The notes: generated by a model not told the origin, from the sequence alone. Counted from the first letter of the stretch, positions 50,447 through 60,815 are shown. The stretch is DNA of 64,000 nt from Clostridium sp. OF03-18AA (GCF_003478035.1 NZ_QUEP01000003.1:124001-188000); one strand, 5' to 3'. Translations and numbers: made by a program.

Positions 50447-50780
50447 TTTTTCATCTCCCATCTGTAAATTTCAACATTCTCAGGTTTTGTTACTTTTGTC
50501 AAAAGTAACGCAAAAGCACTTTTGACGGGTACACCCATCAAAAATGCGACCTGTAAACAGGTTTTGCGTTCTCCGAAGGCTCTCCGAGGGGTGAGCGTGT
50601 GCCGGTGGCACACACGCCTGCGAACCGACCGAGCCAGCAGGCGAGACCAAAGAGCCGCCTTTGAAAAGGCACTCTCTGCACACTCCCCTAAACTTTATCC
50701 GGTGTCAAAGTGTGACGATGGTGACAATGTTTTTCACAGCGTGCTGCTCTCAAAAACATTGACACCTTTGACACCGTTTG
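50447..50780. other. Noncoding region upstream of mobV, probable oriT
   Basis: 334 bp without a gene. It contains the inverted repeat GCGTGTGCC/GGCACACACGC (50595-50617) and, at 50697-50785, paired segments around TTGACACC/GGTGTCAA. MobV oriT sites are normally just upstream of the relaxase gene. Confidence 0.4.
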
Positions 50781-51935
50781 TCACGCCGTCTGCTCGGTTT
50801 CTTTCCAAAGTGAAACCTTTCTTCCGTCGTGTGTGCGGCTGTTCTGATAACGGATACCGTAATCACGAAACAGCCTGCTTGCGTTGATACTGAGCCTTAA
50901 AGAAAGTACATTCGGCTTTATATCCACCGCAAGCCTTTCGCAAAGTTCCGAAGCAGTTCCTTCCCATCTGTCACTTTCCGAAAAGAGCGTATCCGCTATC
51001 TTCTCAAGCAGAGGTTCGGGCGGTTCTTTCCACATCTCCGTTTCCGATTTTGCAAAGTTCCACACCAATCGCTCGCTGTCCCTTACAAGATGGATTTTCA
51101 TATCCTGCTGGTCTCTGCCAGCAACATCAAGTGTGGCATTGTTGGAAGTACGCTTGTCCTTACTGAGAACAAATGCACCGTCTGCCGCACCCATCAGACC
51201 ATTCGTGCCTGAAATCATATCGAATATATCTTCCGATTTTTGTTTGCGTGTATGATGAACAATAAGCATTGAAACCTTGTAACTGTCTGCCAACGCTTTC
51301 AGCCTTGCCACAACATCATAATCACTTGCGTAGCTGTAATCTGCTCCGCCTGCTTCACGCACACGCTTTAAGGTGTCTATGATAATCAAGCCTGTGTCTG
51401 GGTGTTCCCTCATAAACCCTCTTATCTGTTCTTCCAGTCCGCCATTGACCGTTTTACATTCCGTTGCGAAATACAGATTGCCTGTCTCCTTTGCACCGAA
51501 CATCTGAAACAATCGCTTCTGCAAACGTGGGTAATCATCTTCAAGGGCAAAATAAAGCACCGTTGCCTTACGCACCTTATACTCCCAAAGCGGTGTGCCT
51601 GTGCTGATATGATAGGCAAGCTGTGCCATCATAAAGCTCTTTCCCACTTTCGGGGAACCTACGAAAAGGTAAGTTCCCCTTTGGAGCAGACCGTCGATAA
51701 GTGGTGTCTGAACCTCAAACACCGTATCATACAGCGTTGTCATTGATACTGTTTTCAGATAGGAAGGGTCTAACTGTCTGAGTATTTCCCTTTGCATTTC
51801 TTCAAAAGATTGCTCGTACCCCTTGAAATCCGTATCCTGATTGACTATACTATTGTCAGTACATTTGGAAAGTGACTGTTCCGCATCTGTTGCCGCAGAT
51901 ACATTTGGAATAGTCATTTCTTTTTTATTCTCCAT
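50781..51935 (-). CDS. RepA-like hexameric helicase/AAA ATPase of E3
   Basis: 384 residues from MENKKEMTIPNVSAATDAEQ, 6 nt after GGAGAGG. P-loop FVGSPKVGKSFMMAQLAYH, TGLIIIDTLKRVREAGG (Walker B), LIVHHTRKQKSED and ISGTNGLMGAADGAFVLSKDKR, colinear with the E2 RepA over the full length. Probable role: origin melting during replication of the excised element. Confidence 0.82.
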   Translation of the reverse strand: MENKKEMTIPNVSAATDAEQSLSKCTDNSIVNQDTDFKGYEQSFEEMQREILRQLDPSYLKTVSMTTLYDTVFEVQTPLIDGLLQRGTYLFVGSPKVGKSFMMAQLAYHISTGTPLWEYKVRKATVLYFALEDDYPRLQKRLFQMFGAKETGNLYFATECKTVNGGLEEQIRGFMREHPDTGLIIIDTLKRVREAGGADYSYASDYDVVARLKALADSYKVSMLIVHHTRKQKSEDIFDMISGTNGLMGAADGAFVLSKDKRTSNNATLDVAGRDQQDMKIHLVRDSERLVWNFAKSETEMWKEPPEPLLEKIADTLFSESDRWEGTASELCERLAVDIKPNVLSLRLSINASRLFRDYGIRYQNSRTHDGRKVSLWKETEQTA

Positions 51936-52260
51936 TCGCATCCTCTCCTTTCAAACCGCCGAGAATAATGGAAATCAGTTCTATTACACTCAGCAGTTCA
52001 TCATCCACACCTTTTCCTGCTTCAATCCTTTTCAGTTCCGCAAGGACTGTGGCAAATTCCGTTTTCAACGCCTTATACACTCTCGGATTGCCCTGTACCA
52101 CCACATCCTGATTTAAGCAACGGCGGTAACAATACTCCTGTTTTGGCAATCCTGATAGAGCTACAGCTCTGTTAATGAGTTCGTTTTCTTCGGGCGATAC
52201 TCGAAACCCTACTGTGATATTCCTCCAACGATTTTTGTTATCTCTGTTCTTAGCTGACAT
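51925..52260 (-). CDS. RHH/MobC-like small protein of E3
   Basis: 111 residues from MSAKNRDNKNRWRNITVGFRVSPEENELINRAVALSGLPKQEY. Paralogue of the E2 protein at 43525, sharing RVSPEE, LSGL, VVQGNPRVYKAL and ELKRIE. It overlaps repA by 11 nt and int by 11 nt. Confidence 0.7.
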   Translation of the reverse strand: MSAKNRDNKNRWRNITVGFRVSPEENELINRAVALSGLPKQEYCYRRCLNQDVVVQGNPRVYKALKTEFATVLAELKRIEAGKGVDDELLSVIELISIILGGLKGEDANGE

Positions 52261-53341
52261 TTTCAAAATCTCCTTTCCCTAAATCATCTAATTTTTCTGC
52301 CATCTCAATCTGCTTTGACGGAAAGAGGTGTGCGTACTGATAAGTAATATCAATACTTTCGTGACCAACTCGGTCAGCAATCGCCACCGCAGAAAAGCCC
52401 ATATCAATCAAGAGTGAAATGTGGCTGTGACGGAGATCGTGAATGCGGATACGCTTCACGCCTGCCGCCTTTGCCCCTCTGTCCATCTCGTGATGAAGAT
52501 AGCTTTTCGTCACCGTAAAGATACGGTCTTTCTTCTTCAATCCGTAAAGCATACCGAGATATTCTTTCATTTCCTCACACAGAAACTTCGGCATTTTAAT
52601 CGTGCGGTTGCTCTTTTTCGTTTTCGGAGAAGTAATCACATCCTGCCCTTTCAAACGCTGATAGGATTTATTGATTGTGACTGTTTCCTTATCAAAGTTG
52701 AAATCTGCCGGAGTCAAAGCTAACAGCTCGCCCTCTCGGATACCGCACCAGTAAAGCATTTCAAACGCATAAAAGGAAACAGGCTTGTCCATCATCTCAA
52801 AAGAGAATTTCTTGTATTCTTCCTTTGTCCAGAACAGCATTTCCTTGTGTTCCTCACGTCCCATATTTCCCACCTTTGCCGCAGGATTGGAACGCAGTTC
52901 ATAGTAGCGGACAGCGTGATTGAAAATGGCGGACAACTGATTGTGCAGCGTTTTCAGATACGTCTGTGAATAAGGCTTTTTCTTCTCATCACGATAGGCA
53001 AGCATTTCATTCTGCCAAGTAATAATCTCCTTTGTGGAAATCTCGCTGATTTTCAGTTTCCCGAAATACGGAAGTATCTTTGTGCGTATGATATGCTCTT
53101 TGGTAAGCCACGTGTTTTCCTTCAAACGGTTCTTCACATCATTGATATAAAGCTCCGTAAAGGCTTCAAAACTCATATCAAGGTCTGAAGAAGTCTGCAA
53201 TTTGAACATTCTTTCCCATTCCTGTGCTTCTCGTTTGGTAGCAAAGCCACGCTTGCATTTCTGCTTGCGTTCCCCTTTCCAGTTCACATACCTTGCCATC
53301 ACATACCAAGTACCGTTATCTTCATTCTTAAATACCGGCAT
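52250..53341 (-). CDS. int: Tyrosine integrase of E3
   Basis: 363 residues. Catalytic residues: Arg in CGIREGELLAL, His-x-x-Arg in HDLRHSHISLL, His in GHESIDITY, Tyr in YQYAHLF. Extensive identity to the E2 integrase across the core and catalytic domains, with more difference in the N-terminal arm-binding region, matching the different arm-type repeats of the two elements. It targets the guaA 3' end. Confidence 0.93.
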   Translation of the reverse strand: MPVFKNEDNGTWYVMARYVNWKGERKQKCKRGFATKREAQEWERMFKLQTSSDLDMSFEAFTELYINDVKNRLKENTWLTKEHIIRTKILPYFGKLKISEISTKEIITWQNEMLAYRDEKKKPYSQTYLKTLHNQLSAIFNHAVRYYELRSNPAAKVGNMGREEHKEMLFWTKEEYKKFSFEMMDKPVSFYAFEMLYWCGIREGELLALTPADFNFDKETVTINKSYQRLKGQDVITSPKTKKSNRTIKMPKFLCEEMKEYLGMLYGLKKKDRIFTVTKSYLHHEMDRGAKAAGVKRIRIHDLRHSHISLLIDMGFSAVAIADRVGHESIDITYQYAHLFPSKQIEMAEKLDDLGKGDFENVS

Positions 53342-53530
53342 TTACATTTCCCCCTTTCCTGCTCCGTAGAGCCTTTCGTAAAAATACTGGCGATTTACAC
53401 GCCCTGCAATCGTAATAAAGCCCTTTGCTTTCAATTCCTCATTTAATTGTCTGATGAGTTTATATGCATAAGGTTTTGATACGTTTAGTTCCTGAGCCAC
53501 ATCTTCGGCTCGGATAAATCTGTTTTCCAT
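53342..53530 (-). CDS. Excisionase-like HTH protein of E3
   Basis: 62 residues: FIRAEDVAQELNVSKPYAYKLIRQLNEELKAKGFITIAGRVNRQYFYERLYG. Paralogue of the E2 protein at 44944. It ends directly at the integrase start. Confidence 0.8.
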   Translation of the reverse strand: MENRFIRAEDVAQELNVSKPYAYKLIRQLNEELKAKGFITIAGRVNRQYFYERLYGAGKGEM

Positions 53531-53817
53531 ATCCTTTTTCTTCCTTTCTTAAAATAATTTTTTGCTTGCCGCTTTCTCCGTGTTAAAGTTCCAACAGGCA
53601 CTCCTGCTTGTCGGCAGGCGCTGTGCTGTCCCAATGCACCGCAGTACATCAGGCGCTCGCTCGTATAGGGGTTCCCGAAAAGTCGGAGACTTTTGGGGAA
53701 GAGGAGGAGCAGTGCAGCGAATGAGCTTTTGTGCTTGCACACAAGCGAACGATACGGAACTTGCTCCGACGAGGTCTTGGCGGTTTGGCTTTTCGGACGG
53801 TCATTCAGTTGTCGCAT
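53531..53817. other. Noncoding region upstream of the E3 excisionase gene
   Basis: About 290 bp without a supported gene; unusually GC-rich for E3. It holds a strong hairpin TTCCCGAAAAGTC GGA GACTTTTGGGGAA (about 53680-53709). Not present in the corresponding E2 interval. Confidence 0.4.
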
Positions 53818-53947
53818 TAAGCATATTTGTTTAATTCGTAATTTATTTTACTAAACATATTTGCTATTGTCAAGTGGTTGCAAAGAAAATATTAAACATT
53901 TTTGTTTCGGTTTTTCTTGACTTCCACTAAACATTTCTGCTATACTT
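53818..53947 (+). promoter_or_regulatory. Promoter and repeated operators of the E3 XRE regulator
   Basis: -35 TTGACT (53918-53923), 18-bp spacer, -10 TATACT (53942-53947). Four AAACATnTTTG-like motifs (near 53820, 53852, 53893 and 53928) surround it, one in the spacer, consistent with autorepression by the XRE protein. Confidence 0.65.
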
Positions 53948-53978
53948 ATTTCACTAAATATAAAAGGAGCGTATCATT

Positions 53979-54509
53979 ATGGCTATCAGCGAAAGAATAC
54001 ATTTTTTCAGACTAATGCGTGGTATGACACAAAAGTATCTCGGTACAGCAATCGGTTTTCCAGAAAAGAGTGCTGATGTGCGTTTGGCACAGTACGAAAC
54101 TGGTACACGCAAACCGAAAGCAGACCTTACAAATGCATTGGCACAGGTGCTTGATGTTTCTCCACAGGCTCTTGATGTTCCTGACATAGACAGCTATATC
54201 GGTCTTATGCACACTCTGTTTACCCTTGAAGATATTTACGGTCTTACTGTCAGTGAAGCAGACGGAGAGGTATGCTTAAAGGTCAACAAGGACAAAGGCA
54301 GAGAAGCATATGAACTCCTCAAAATGCTGTATGCTTGGAAAGAACAGGCAGACAAGCTATCTTCCGAAGAAATCAACAGAGAAGAATACGATAACTGGCG
54401 TTACCATTATCCAGAGTTCGACACCACACAGCGTTGGGCAAAAGTTCCATCACAGGAATTAAGTGACGCTCTCGTGGAAGCATTCAAAGACCACTTGAAA
54501 GATAAATAA
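53979..54509 (+). CDS. XRE-family transcriptional regulator of E3
   Basis: 176 residues. HTH domain MAISERIHFFRLMRGMTQKYLGTAIGFPEKSADVRLAQYETGTRKP and C-terminal domain ending EYDNWRYHYPEFDTTQRWAKVPSQELSDALVEAF. Colinear with the E2 regulator. Divergent from xis-int and reading towards att, as in E2. Confidence 0.88.
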   Translation: MAISERIHFFRLMRGMTQKYLGTAIGFPEKSADVRLAQYETGTRKPKADLTNALAQVLDVSPQALDVPDIDSYIGLMHTLFTLEDIYGLTVSEADGEVCLKVNKDKGREAYELLKMLYAWKEQADKLSSEEINREEYDNWRYHYPEFDTTQRWAKVPSQELSDALVEAFKDHLKDK

Positions 54510-54566
54510 GCACCTACAGGACCTGCCACTGGCAGCTCCCTACAGATGCTTTGGCAACGACAAAAA

Positions 54567-54612
54567 AGCCCTTAACTATGGTTATTAACCACAGCTAAGG
54601 GCTTAGTTTATA
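54567..54612 (+). terminator. Terminator of the E3 regulator
   Basis: AGCCCTTAACTATGG and CCACAGCTAAGGGCT arms with a 6-nt loop, then TAGTTTAT, about 60 nt after the stop codon. Confidence 0.7.
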
Positions 54613-54723
54613 ATATGGAATTTGTTCAGAGCCAAGCTCCGAACTTTAGTCTGCAAGCCACCTGTTAATTGTTCCGTTACCCATAAACCACTGGATAACA
54701 AGAATAATGGCACTTGCTATGAC

Positions 54724-54741
54724 TGTTATCAATTTGTTATC
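54724..54741. other. Integrase arm-type site of E3, right end
   Basis: TGTTATCAATTTGTTATC, matching 46184-46201. Confidence 0.55.
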
Positions 54742-54801
54742 AAAAGACTAATCGAAATCGCTGAAACCCGCATAAACACTGGCTTTTTTAAGCAACTCGA
54801 T

Positions 54802-54813
54802 TTATTCAAACTC
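54802..54813. other. att repeat at the guaA 3' end
   Basis: TTATTCAAACTC; on the minus strand it encodes the last codons and stop of guaA (E-F-E-stop), so integration leaves guaA intact. Confidence 0.85.
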
Positions 54814-56346
54814 AATCGTAGCCGGCGGTTTCCCCGTGCAGTCATACAGTACGCGGTTTACGTGCGGCACTTCGTTGACGATTCGGCTTGCGACGGTTCC
54901 GAGGACATCCCACGGGATCTCTGCTGCCTCTGCGGTCATGAAGTCGATCGTATTTACGGCTCTCAGCGCGATCGCGTAATCGTAAGTTCTCTCATCACCC
55001 ATAACGCCTACGGAGCGCATATTAGTCAGTGCTGCGAAGTACTGACCGATATTGCGGTCGATTCCTGCCTTTGCGATCTCTTCGCGGTAGATCGCGTCAG
55101 CCTCCTGTACCATCTTTACTTTCTCCGGTGTTACGGCGCCGATAATACGGATACCAAGTCCCGGGCCCGGGAACGGCTGACGGTATACGAGCTTCTCCGG
55201 AATTCCGAGTTCCAGACCGGCCTTACGAACCTCGTCTTTGAAGAGGTCGCGGAGCGGCTCAATGATCTCTTTGAAATCAACATAATCTGGAAGTCCTCCG
55301 ACATTGTGGTGGGATTTGATCACTGCGGACTCTCCGCCGAGGCCACTCTCAACAACGTCCGGATAAATTGTTCCCTGTACCAGGAAGTCAACGGCGCCGA
55401 TCTTCTTTGCCTCTTCCTCGAATACGCGGATAAACTCTTCGCCAATGATCTTTCTCTTTCTCTCCGGCTCCTCAACGCCAGCTAATTTATCGTAGAAACG
55501 CTGCTGGGCATTTACGCGAATAAAGTGCAGATCATACGGGCCGTTCGGTCCGAATACTTCCTCGACCTCGTCTCCCTCGTTCTTGCGGAGAAGACCGTGA
55601 TCAACGAATACACAGGTGAGCTGGTCGCCGACTGCCTTTGCGAGCATAACGGCTGCAACAGAAGAGTCAACTCCACCGGATAACGCGCAAAGAACTTTTC
55701 CGTTTCCAACCTTCTCACGGATCGCCTTGATGCTGTTCTCGACAAATGCATCCATCTTCCATGTTCCGGCACATCCGCAGACTTCGTAGATGAAGTTGTG
55801 GAGCATCTTTGTACCTTCCTGAGTATGAAGAACCTCCGGATGGAACTGGATCGCATATAATTTCTTTTCCGCACATTCCGCGGCTGCAACCGGGCAGTCC
55901 GGAGTATGTGCGACGATTCTGAATCCAGGTGCTTCTTTCTCGATGTAGTCATTGTGGCTCATCCAGCAGATCGTCTTCTCGGATACATCTCCGAAAAGCT
56001 TGCTTGTCTTATCCACAGTCACTTCGATCTTGCCGTACTCACGGACCGGTGCCTTGCATACATGTCCGCCGAGAACGTGGGACATCAGCTGCGCGCCGTA
56101 GCAGAGTCCGAGTACCGGAACGCCCATCTCAAAAAGTTCCTTGCTGCATGTAGCAGCACCTTCCTCATAAACGCTGTTCGGACCTCCGGTTAAGATGATT
56201 CCTTTCGGATTCATTGCCTTGATCTGTTCGATCGGAGTCCGGTAGGAGTAGATCTCACAGTATACATGGCATTCACGGACACGACGGGCAACCAGCTGAT
56301 TGTACTGGCCGCCGAAGTCGATAACAATAATTTTTTCCTGATTCAT
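54802..56346 (-). CDS. guaA: GMP synthase (glutamine-hydrolysing)
   Basis: 514 residues from [25 protein letters not shown] (AGGAGG upstream). The N-terminal class I glutamine amidotransferase has Cys82 in LGLCYGAQ and His/Glu in IQFHPEV; the ATP pyrophosphatase domain has the PP-loop [12 protein letters not shown] near residue 225; the dimerization domain ends in PPATIEFE. It converts XMP to GMP. Its 3' end is the integration site of E2 and E3, and the last codons lie within the att repeat. Confidence 0.97.
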   Translation of the reverse strand: MNQEKIIVIDFGGQYNQLVARRVRECHVYCEIYSYRTPIEQIKAMNPKGIILTGGPNSVYEEGAATCSKELFEMGVPVLGLCYGAQLMSHVLGGHVCKAPVREYGKIEVTVDKTSKLFGDVSEKTICWMSHNDYIEKEAPGFRIVAHTPDCPVAAAECAEKKLYAIQFHPEVLHTQEGTKMLHNFIYEVCGCAGTWKMDAFVENSIKAIREKVGNGKVLCALSGGVDSSVAAVMLAKAVGDQLTCVFVDHGLLRKNEGDEVEEVFGPNGPYDLHFIRVNAQQRFYDKLAGVEEPERKRKIIGEEFIRVFEEEAKKIGAVDFLVQGTIYPDVVESGLGGESAVIKSHHNVGGLPDYVDFKEIIEPLRDLFKDEVRKAGLELGIPEKLVYRQPFPGPGLGIRIIGAVTPEKVKMVQEADAIYREEIAKAGIDRNIGQYFAALTNMRSVGVMGDERTYDYAIALRAVNTIDFMTAEAAEIPWDVLGTVASRIVNEVPHVNRVLYDCTGKPPATIEFE

Positions 56347-56445
56347 CGGGTGCCTCCTGAAATATGTGCATGTACTTCTTGATAACTGCCCGGCAATCCG
56401 CATCGATTTGTGCCGGACAGATATAAATTTTCCTATTTGGAACTA

Positions 56446-56474
56446 ATTATAAGGGATTCATAGAAACTTGGCAA
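56446..56474 (-). promoter_or_regulatory. Promoter of guaA
   Basis: -35 TTGCCA (56469-56474), 17-bp spacer, -10 TATAAT (56446-56451), about 100 nt before the start. The leader contains a GC hairpin (CTGCCCGGCA/TGCCGGACAG, 56386-56420); it does not look like a purine riboswitch. Confidence 0.8.
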
Positions 56475-56627
56475 GTGCTTTCCCTCAAAACCTGTACTTT
56501 AATAAGTATGAAGGTTACTGTACTCGGGTAGGAATTTTCTGAACTGAAAATTCCGTACAATACAGTGGTGGTAGTGAAGGTTCCTGTACATAGTCAGGCA
56601 TATTTGCACCTCGTGCAGGCAGCAACA

Positions 56628-57776
56628 TTATTTCTCATACGTTCCCTTTTTAAGAATTTTCCCGTCTCTCATCATAGGCACGCCCATAGCGATCACCGTA
56701 TCAAGAGAGAGATCTTCATTCATGATCAGGATATCCGCATCACTTTCTTCCTTCACAGCACCCTTTTTCGGATATAATTCCAGAGCCATCGCCGGATTCT
56801 TGGTTCCGAGAGCCAGAAGTTCCTCCAAATCCATATTTTCTTCTTTTACCATGTAGACGATCTGACGGTAGATCGTATCCACATCGGAAACACCGATCTC
56901 CACAAGTTTTCCTTCTGCATCATAGTTAGACCAGCTTCCCTGTCCGTCGGAGCTCATGGTCACCTTCTCCATTGGAACTCCTTCTTTTTTCGCTTTCTTG
57001 ACAGCATCTGCAACAGAGTGGAACTTGCTTTCAGATTCCCCACAGGTGAGGTCGATCGTTCCGCCCATCTTCGCGAACTTAAACGCATCCTCTAAGAGGT
57101 TCGCGTTGCGTCCCACGTGAGTCGGCTGAAATGTTTTCGGCGGGATCGAGGTGCGCTCTAATGCCTCAAATACCGGTTTCAATGCTCTCTTGTCTCCGCC
57201 CATATGAAGGCAGATAAATCCAGGTTTTCCACTCAGCATTCCTGCGGTGCGGACATCACTGGCCAGACGGATCAGTTCCTCTGTCGTGATATTCGGCGCA
57301 CGGTGATCGGAGATCGCAAGCTTCACTCCAAGGATCTCATCGATAAACATGATGTCCTTGCTGACACTTCCGGTCACGGTCGTACTCGGATAACCATAGG
57401 CTCCGCAGATCGCATAGGCGGAAATTCCCTCTTCTTTTAACGCTTTTACCTTTGCTAAAAGATTCTCCACACTTCTGCTGATTCCGTCAGTTCCCAAAAG
57501 TCCAAGTACAGTTGTCACACCACCCTTGATCAGGCTGGATAGCTGGACCTGCGGTGCCTGAGTGTGGAAGCTTCCCTCTCCACCGCCTCCGGTCACATGG
57601 ACGTGGCGGTCGATAATACCCGGAGTCACGATCTTTCCGGTTCCGTCGATTACTTCACATCCCTCATACTCCGGCAGATGATCCGCAATTCTTTCGATCC
57701 TTCCTCCGGCGATCAGGATATCCTTCACTCCGAGATATTCCGGTGCGTAAACTTTTGCGTTTTTTACTAACAGCAT
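56628..57776 (-). CDS. iadA: Isoaspartyl dipeptidase (beta-aspartyl peptidase)
   Basis: 382 residues. Amidohydrolase fold: metal-binding DRHVHVTGGGGEGSFHTQAP near residue 57, KLAISDHRAPN mid-protein, and LTCGESESKFHSVADAVKKA further on. The family removes N-terminal isoaspartyl residues from dipeptides, clearing damaged-protein products in the cytosol. Complete length (E. coli IadA is 390 aa). Confidence 0.88.
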   Translation of the reverse strand: MLLVKNAKVYAPEYLGVKDILIAGGRIERIADHLPEYEGCEVIDGTGKIVTPGIIDRHVHVTGGGGEGSFHTQAPQVQLSSLIKGGVTTVLGLLGTDGISRSVENLLAKVKALKEEGISAYAICGAYGYPSTTVTGSVSKDIMFIDEILGVKLAISDHRAPNITTEELIRLASDVRTAGMLSGKPGFICLHMGGDKRALKPVFEALERTSIPPKTFQPTHVGRNANLLEDAFKFAKMGGTIDLTCGESESKFHSVADAVKKAKKEGVPMEKVTMSSDGQGSWSNYDAEGKLVEIGVSDVDTIYRQIVYMVKEENMDLEELLALGTKNPAMALELYPKKGAVKEESDADILIMNEDLSLDTVIAMGVPMMRDGKILKKGTYEK

Positions 57777-57814
57777 GGGCTTATTCCTCCTGTGTGATCC
57801 CTGTTTTACATAAC

Positions 57815-57892
57815 TGCCCGACAGCTGGAAATTAGTTACAGGTCAGCCAAACCAGAGCATGGATGAACTGTAATGGAAATTACTGTCGGGCA
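57815..57892. terminator. Inverted repeat between uvrA and iadA
   Basis: TGCCCGACAG (57815-57824) and CTGTCGGGCA (57883-57892) enclose about 58 nt with a further TAATTTCCA/TGGAAATTA pairing, forming a long hairpin downstream of uvrA on the minus strand. It lacks a long T tract, so termination is only probable. Confidence 0.5.
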
Positions 57893-57968
57893 TTTATGTT
57901 TTTCTTATTACTTCAGTATAGCATACCGCCGGAAGTATTCCAAGTGATGATTCGAAACTTTCATTTTT

Positions 57969-60815
57969 TTACTCATCTGAACCGGTATCTCCATTCTCAA
58001 GATACCTCTTGACATACTGCCCCGTATAGGACTCCGGAACCTTCACGATCTCCTCCGGCGTTCCCTTCGCGATCACGGTACCGCCCAGATCTCCGCCTTC
58101 CGGTCCCATATCGATAATATAATCCGCGGTCTTGATCACATCCAGATTGTGCTCGATCACAACCACCGTATTTCCACCTTCGGAAAGCTTTCTTAAGATC
58201 TCCACCAGCTTATGGACATCCGCGAAATGGAGTCCTGTCGTCGGCTCATCGAGGATATAGATCGTTTTTCCGGTTCCGCGTCTGGAAAGCTCTGTGGCGA
58301 GCTTGATCCGTTGCGCCTCTCCGCCGGAAAGCTCCGTTGAGGGCTGTCCAAGACGGATATAGGAAAGTCCCACATCGTTCAATGTCGCGATCTTTCTCGC
58401 GATAGACGGCACATTCTCAAAGAACTTTAACGCCTCCTCCACGGTCATATTCAGCACATCGTAAATGCTCTTTCCCTTATACTTCACTTCCAGGGTCTCA
58501 CGGTTGTACCGCTTTCCGCCGCAGACCTCACAGGGCACATAGACGTCCGGCAGGAAATGCATTTCGATCTTGATGATTCCGTCACCGCTGCAGGCCTCGC
58601 ATCGGCCGCCCTTTACATTGAAGCTGAACCGTCCCTTTGAGTATCCCTTCGCCTTCGCGTCGGTGGTCGCTGCGAATAGATCACGGATCAGGTCAAACAC
58701 ACCGGTGTAGGTTGCCGGATTCGATCGCGGAGTTCTTCCGATCGGAGACTGGTCGATAGCGATGATCTTATCCAGCTGTTCCACGCCGTCGATTCCATCG
58801 TGGTCTCCGGGAATCGTCCGGGCGCGGTTCAGCTTTTTCGCCAGTGCCTTATAGAGGATCTCGTTGATCAGGGAGCTCTTTCCCGATCCTGACACACCGG
58901 TCACGCAGGTCATAATTCCAAGCGGCACATCCACATCAACGTTTTTCAGGTTATTTTCCCTCGCGCCGCGGATTTTGATCCAGCCCGTGGGGCTTCTTCT
59001 CTCCTTCGGCACCGGAATTTTGATCCGGCCGCTTAAATACGCACCGGTGATCGATTCTTTACACTTCATGATTTGGGCTGCCGTTCCCACAGCGACCACA
59101 TTTCCGCCGTGTTCCCCGGCCCCCGGACCGATATCCACGATACAGTCCGCCGCCCGCATCGTATCCTCATCGTGTTCCACGACGATCACACTGTTTCCGA
59201 GATCCCGAAGATGTTCCAGCGTTTTCAACAGCTTATCGTTATCTCTCTGGTGCAGTCCGATACTCGGCTCATCAAGGATATAGGCAACCCCCACAAGTCC
59301 GGAGCCGATCTGGGTCGCCAGACGGATCCGCTGTGCCTCGCCGCCGGAAAGGGTACCCGTCGCCCGGGATAAGGACAGATAATCCAGTCCCACGTCGATC
59401 AGGAAGCTGATCCTCGCCCGGATTTCCTTTAAAATCTGTTCACCGATCATCTTCTGCATCTCAGATAGCTTCAGATCATCGATAAACTCCCTAAATTTTA
59501 CGATGGACATATTCGTAGCCTCGTAAATATTCAGCCCACCTACCGTCACTGCCAGAGAAGACTGCTTTAAGCGCTGTCCATGACAGGTGGTACACGGTGT
59601 GATCCGCATAAAACTCTCGTACTCTGCCTTGCTGGCCTGGGAGAACGTCTCCCGGTAACGGCGGTTTACGTTCTCGATCAGGCCCTCAAAGGCCACGTCG
59701 TAAACGCCGGTTCCGCGCTGTCCTGTATAGTGGACCTTTACTTCCTTTCCACCGGTTCCGTAGATCAGGATATCATGGATCTCCTTCGGATAATCTTTAA
59801 ACGGAGTATCAAGATCAAAGTGATACTCTGCCGCCAAGGCATCCAGAATCGCCCTCGAAAAGCTTCCCGGCTTCGCGCAGGACTGCCAGCCAAGGACGAC
59901 GATCGCTCCCTCGTTAATACTCAGGGACTTATCAGGGATCATCAGATCCTCATCAAATTCCATCTTATATCCCAGACCGAAACAGTCCGGGCAGGCGCCG
60001 AACGGGTTATTGAAGGAGAAGCTTCGCGGCTCCACCTCCTCGATGCTGATCCCACAGTCCGGGCAGGAAAAGCTCTGGCTGAAGTTGATCGGCTCGCCGC
60101 CAGCTACATCCACGATCATCAGACCGTCGGACAGCTTCATCACAGTCTCGATGGAGTCCGTCAGACGCTTCTCGATCCCCGGCTTCACAACGAGACGGTC
60201 CACAACGATCTCGATATTGTGCTTGATATTCTTCTCCAGCGTGATCTCCTCAGACAGCTCGTGGAGATTTCCGTCGATCATCACACGGACATAACCACTG
60301 CGTTTCGCCTGTTCCAGAACCTTCTCATGACGTCCTTTTCTTCCACGGACCATTGGCGCTAAAAGCTGGATCTTCGTCCGCTCCGGCAGTGTCATGATCT
60401 GGTCCACCATCTGGTCCACGGTCTGTTTCCGGATCTCCCTGCCGCACTTCGGGCAGTGGGGGATACCGATCCTCGCGTACAGAAGACGCATATAGTCGTA
60501 TATCTCCGTCACAGTTCCTACGGTGGAACGCGGGTTGCGGTTCGTGGATTTCTGGTCGATGGAGATCGCCGGGGAAAGTCCCTCGATACTCTCAACATCC
60601 GGTTTTTCCATCTGGCCTAAGAACTGACGCGCATAGGAGGACAGAGACTCCATATAGCGTCTCTGTCCCTCCGCGTAGATCGTATCAAATGCCAGGGAGG
60701 ATTTTCCCGATCCGGAAAGTCCGGTCAGGACCACCAGCTCATTTCTCGGGATATCCAGGGAAATATTTTTTAAGTTGTGCTCGTTGGCACCTCGTATTTT
60801 TATATATTGCTTCGG
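57969..60815 (-). CDS. uvrA: Excinuclease ABC subunit A
   Basis: 948 residues from [26 protein letters not shown] (GGAGAG upstream). Two ABC ATPase modules: Walker [13 protein letters not shown] near residue 31 and [15 protein letters not shown] near residue 640; zinc-finger cysteines in [18 protein letters not shown]...CPDCFG and CEACSGDG...CEVCGG; signature LSGGEAQRI twice. UvrA scans DNA for lesions and loads UvrB in nucleotide excision repair. The upstream LexA box indicates SOS induction. Confidence 0.97.
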   Translation of the reverse strand, partial: PKQYIKIRGANEHNLKNISLDIPRNELVVLTGLSGSGKSSLAFDTIYAEGQRRYMESLSSYARQFLGQMEKPDVESIEGLSPAISIDQKSTNRNPRSTVGTVTEIYDYMRLLYARIGIPHCPKCGREIRKQTVDQMVDQIMTLPERTKIQLLAPMVRGRKGRHEKVLEQAKRSGYVRVMIDGNLHELSEEITLEKNIKHNIEIVVDRLVVKPGIEKRLTDSIETVMKLSDGLMIVDVAGGEPINFSQSFSCPDCGISIEEVEPRSFSFNNPFGACPDCFGLGYKMEFDEDLMIPDKSLSINEGAIVVLGWQSCAKPGSFSRAILDALAAEYHFDLDTPFKDYPKEIHDILIYGTGGKEVKVHYTGQRGTGVYDVAFEGLIENVNRRYRETFSQASKAEYESFMRITPCTTCHGQRLKQSSLAVTVGGLNIYEATNMSIVKFREFIDDLKLSEMQKMIGEQILKEIRARISFLIDVGLDYLSLSRATGTLSGGEAQRIRLATQIGSGLVGVAYILDEPSIGLHQRDNDKLLKTLEHLRDLGNSVIVVEHDEDTMRAADCIVDIGPGAGEHGGNVVAVGTAAQIMKCKESITGAYLSGRIKIPVPKERRSPTGWIKIRGARENNLKNVDVDVPLGIMTCVTGVSGSGKSSLINEILYKALAKKLNRARTIPGDHDGIDGVEQLDKIIAIDQSPIGRTPRSNPATYTGVFDLIRDLFAATTDAKAKGYSKGRFSFNVKGGRCEACSGDGIIKIEMHFLPDVYVPCEVCGGKRYNRETLEVKYKGKSIYDVLNMTVEEALKFFENVPSIARKIATLNDVGLSYIRLGQPSTELSGGEAQRIKLATELSRRGTGKTIYILDEPTTGLHFADVHKLVEILRKLSEGGNTVVVIEHNLDVIKTADYIIDMGPEGGDLGGTVIAKGTPEEIVKVPESYTGQYVKRYLENGDTGSDE

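Larger units (their letters stand above)
46072..54813. mobile_element. E3: 8.7-kb mobilizable element at guaA carrying lincosamide/ABC-F resistance genes
   Basis: Bounded by TTATTCAAACTC at 46072-46083 and 54802-54813 (the guaA 3' end). It has the same layout as E2 (XRE, xis-like, int, RHH, RepA, relaxase, TnpV) with different cargo (nucleotidyltransferase, ABC-F) and a MobV instead of a MobL relaxase. Arm-type repeats TGTTATCA occur in pairs near both ends. Confidence 0.85.

Noticed and set aside
56386-56420. Purine riboswitch in front of guaA
   Set aside because: The leader has one simple GC hairpin and lacks the three-way junction and conserved loop sequences of purine aptamers.
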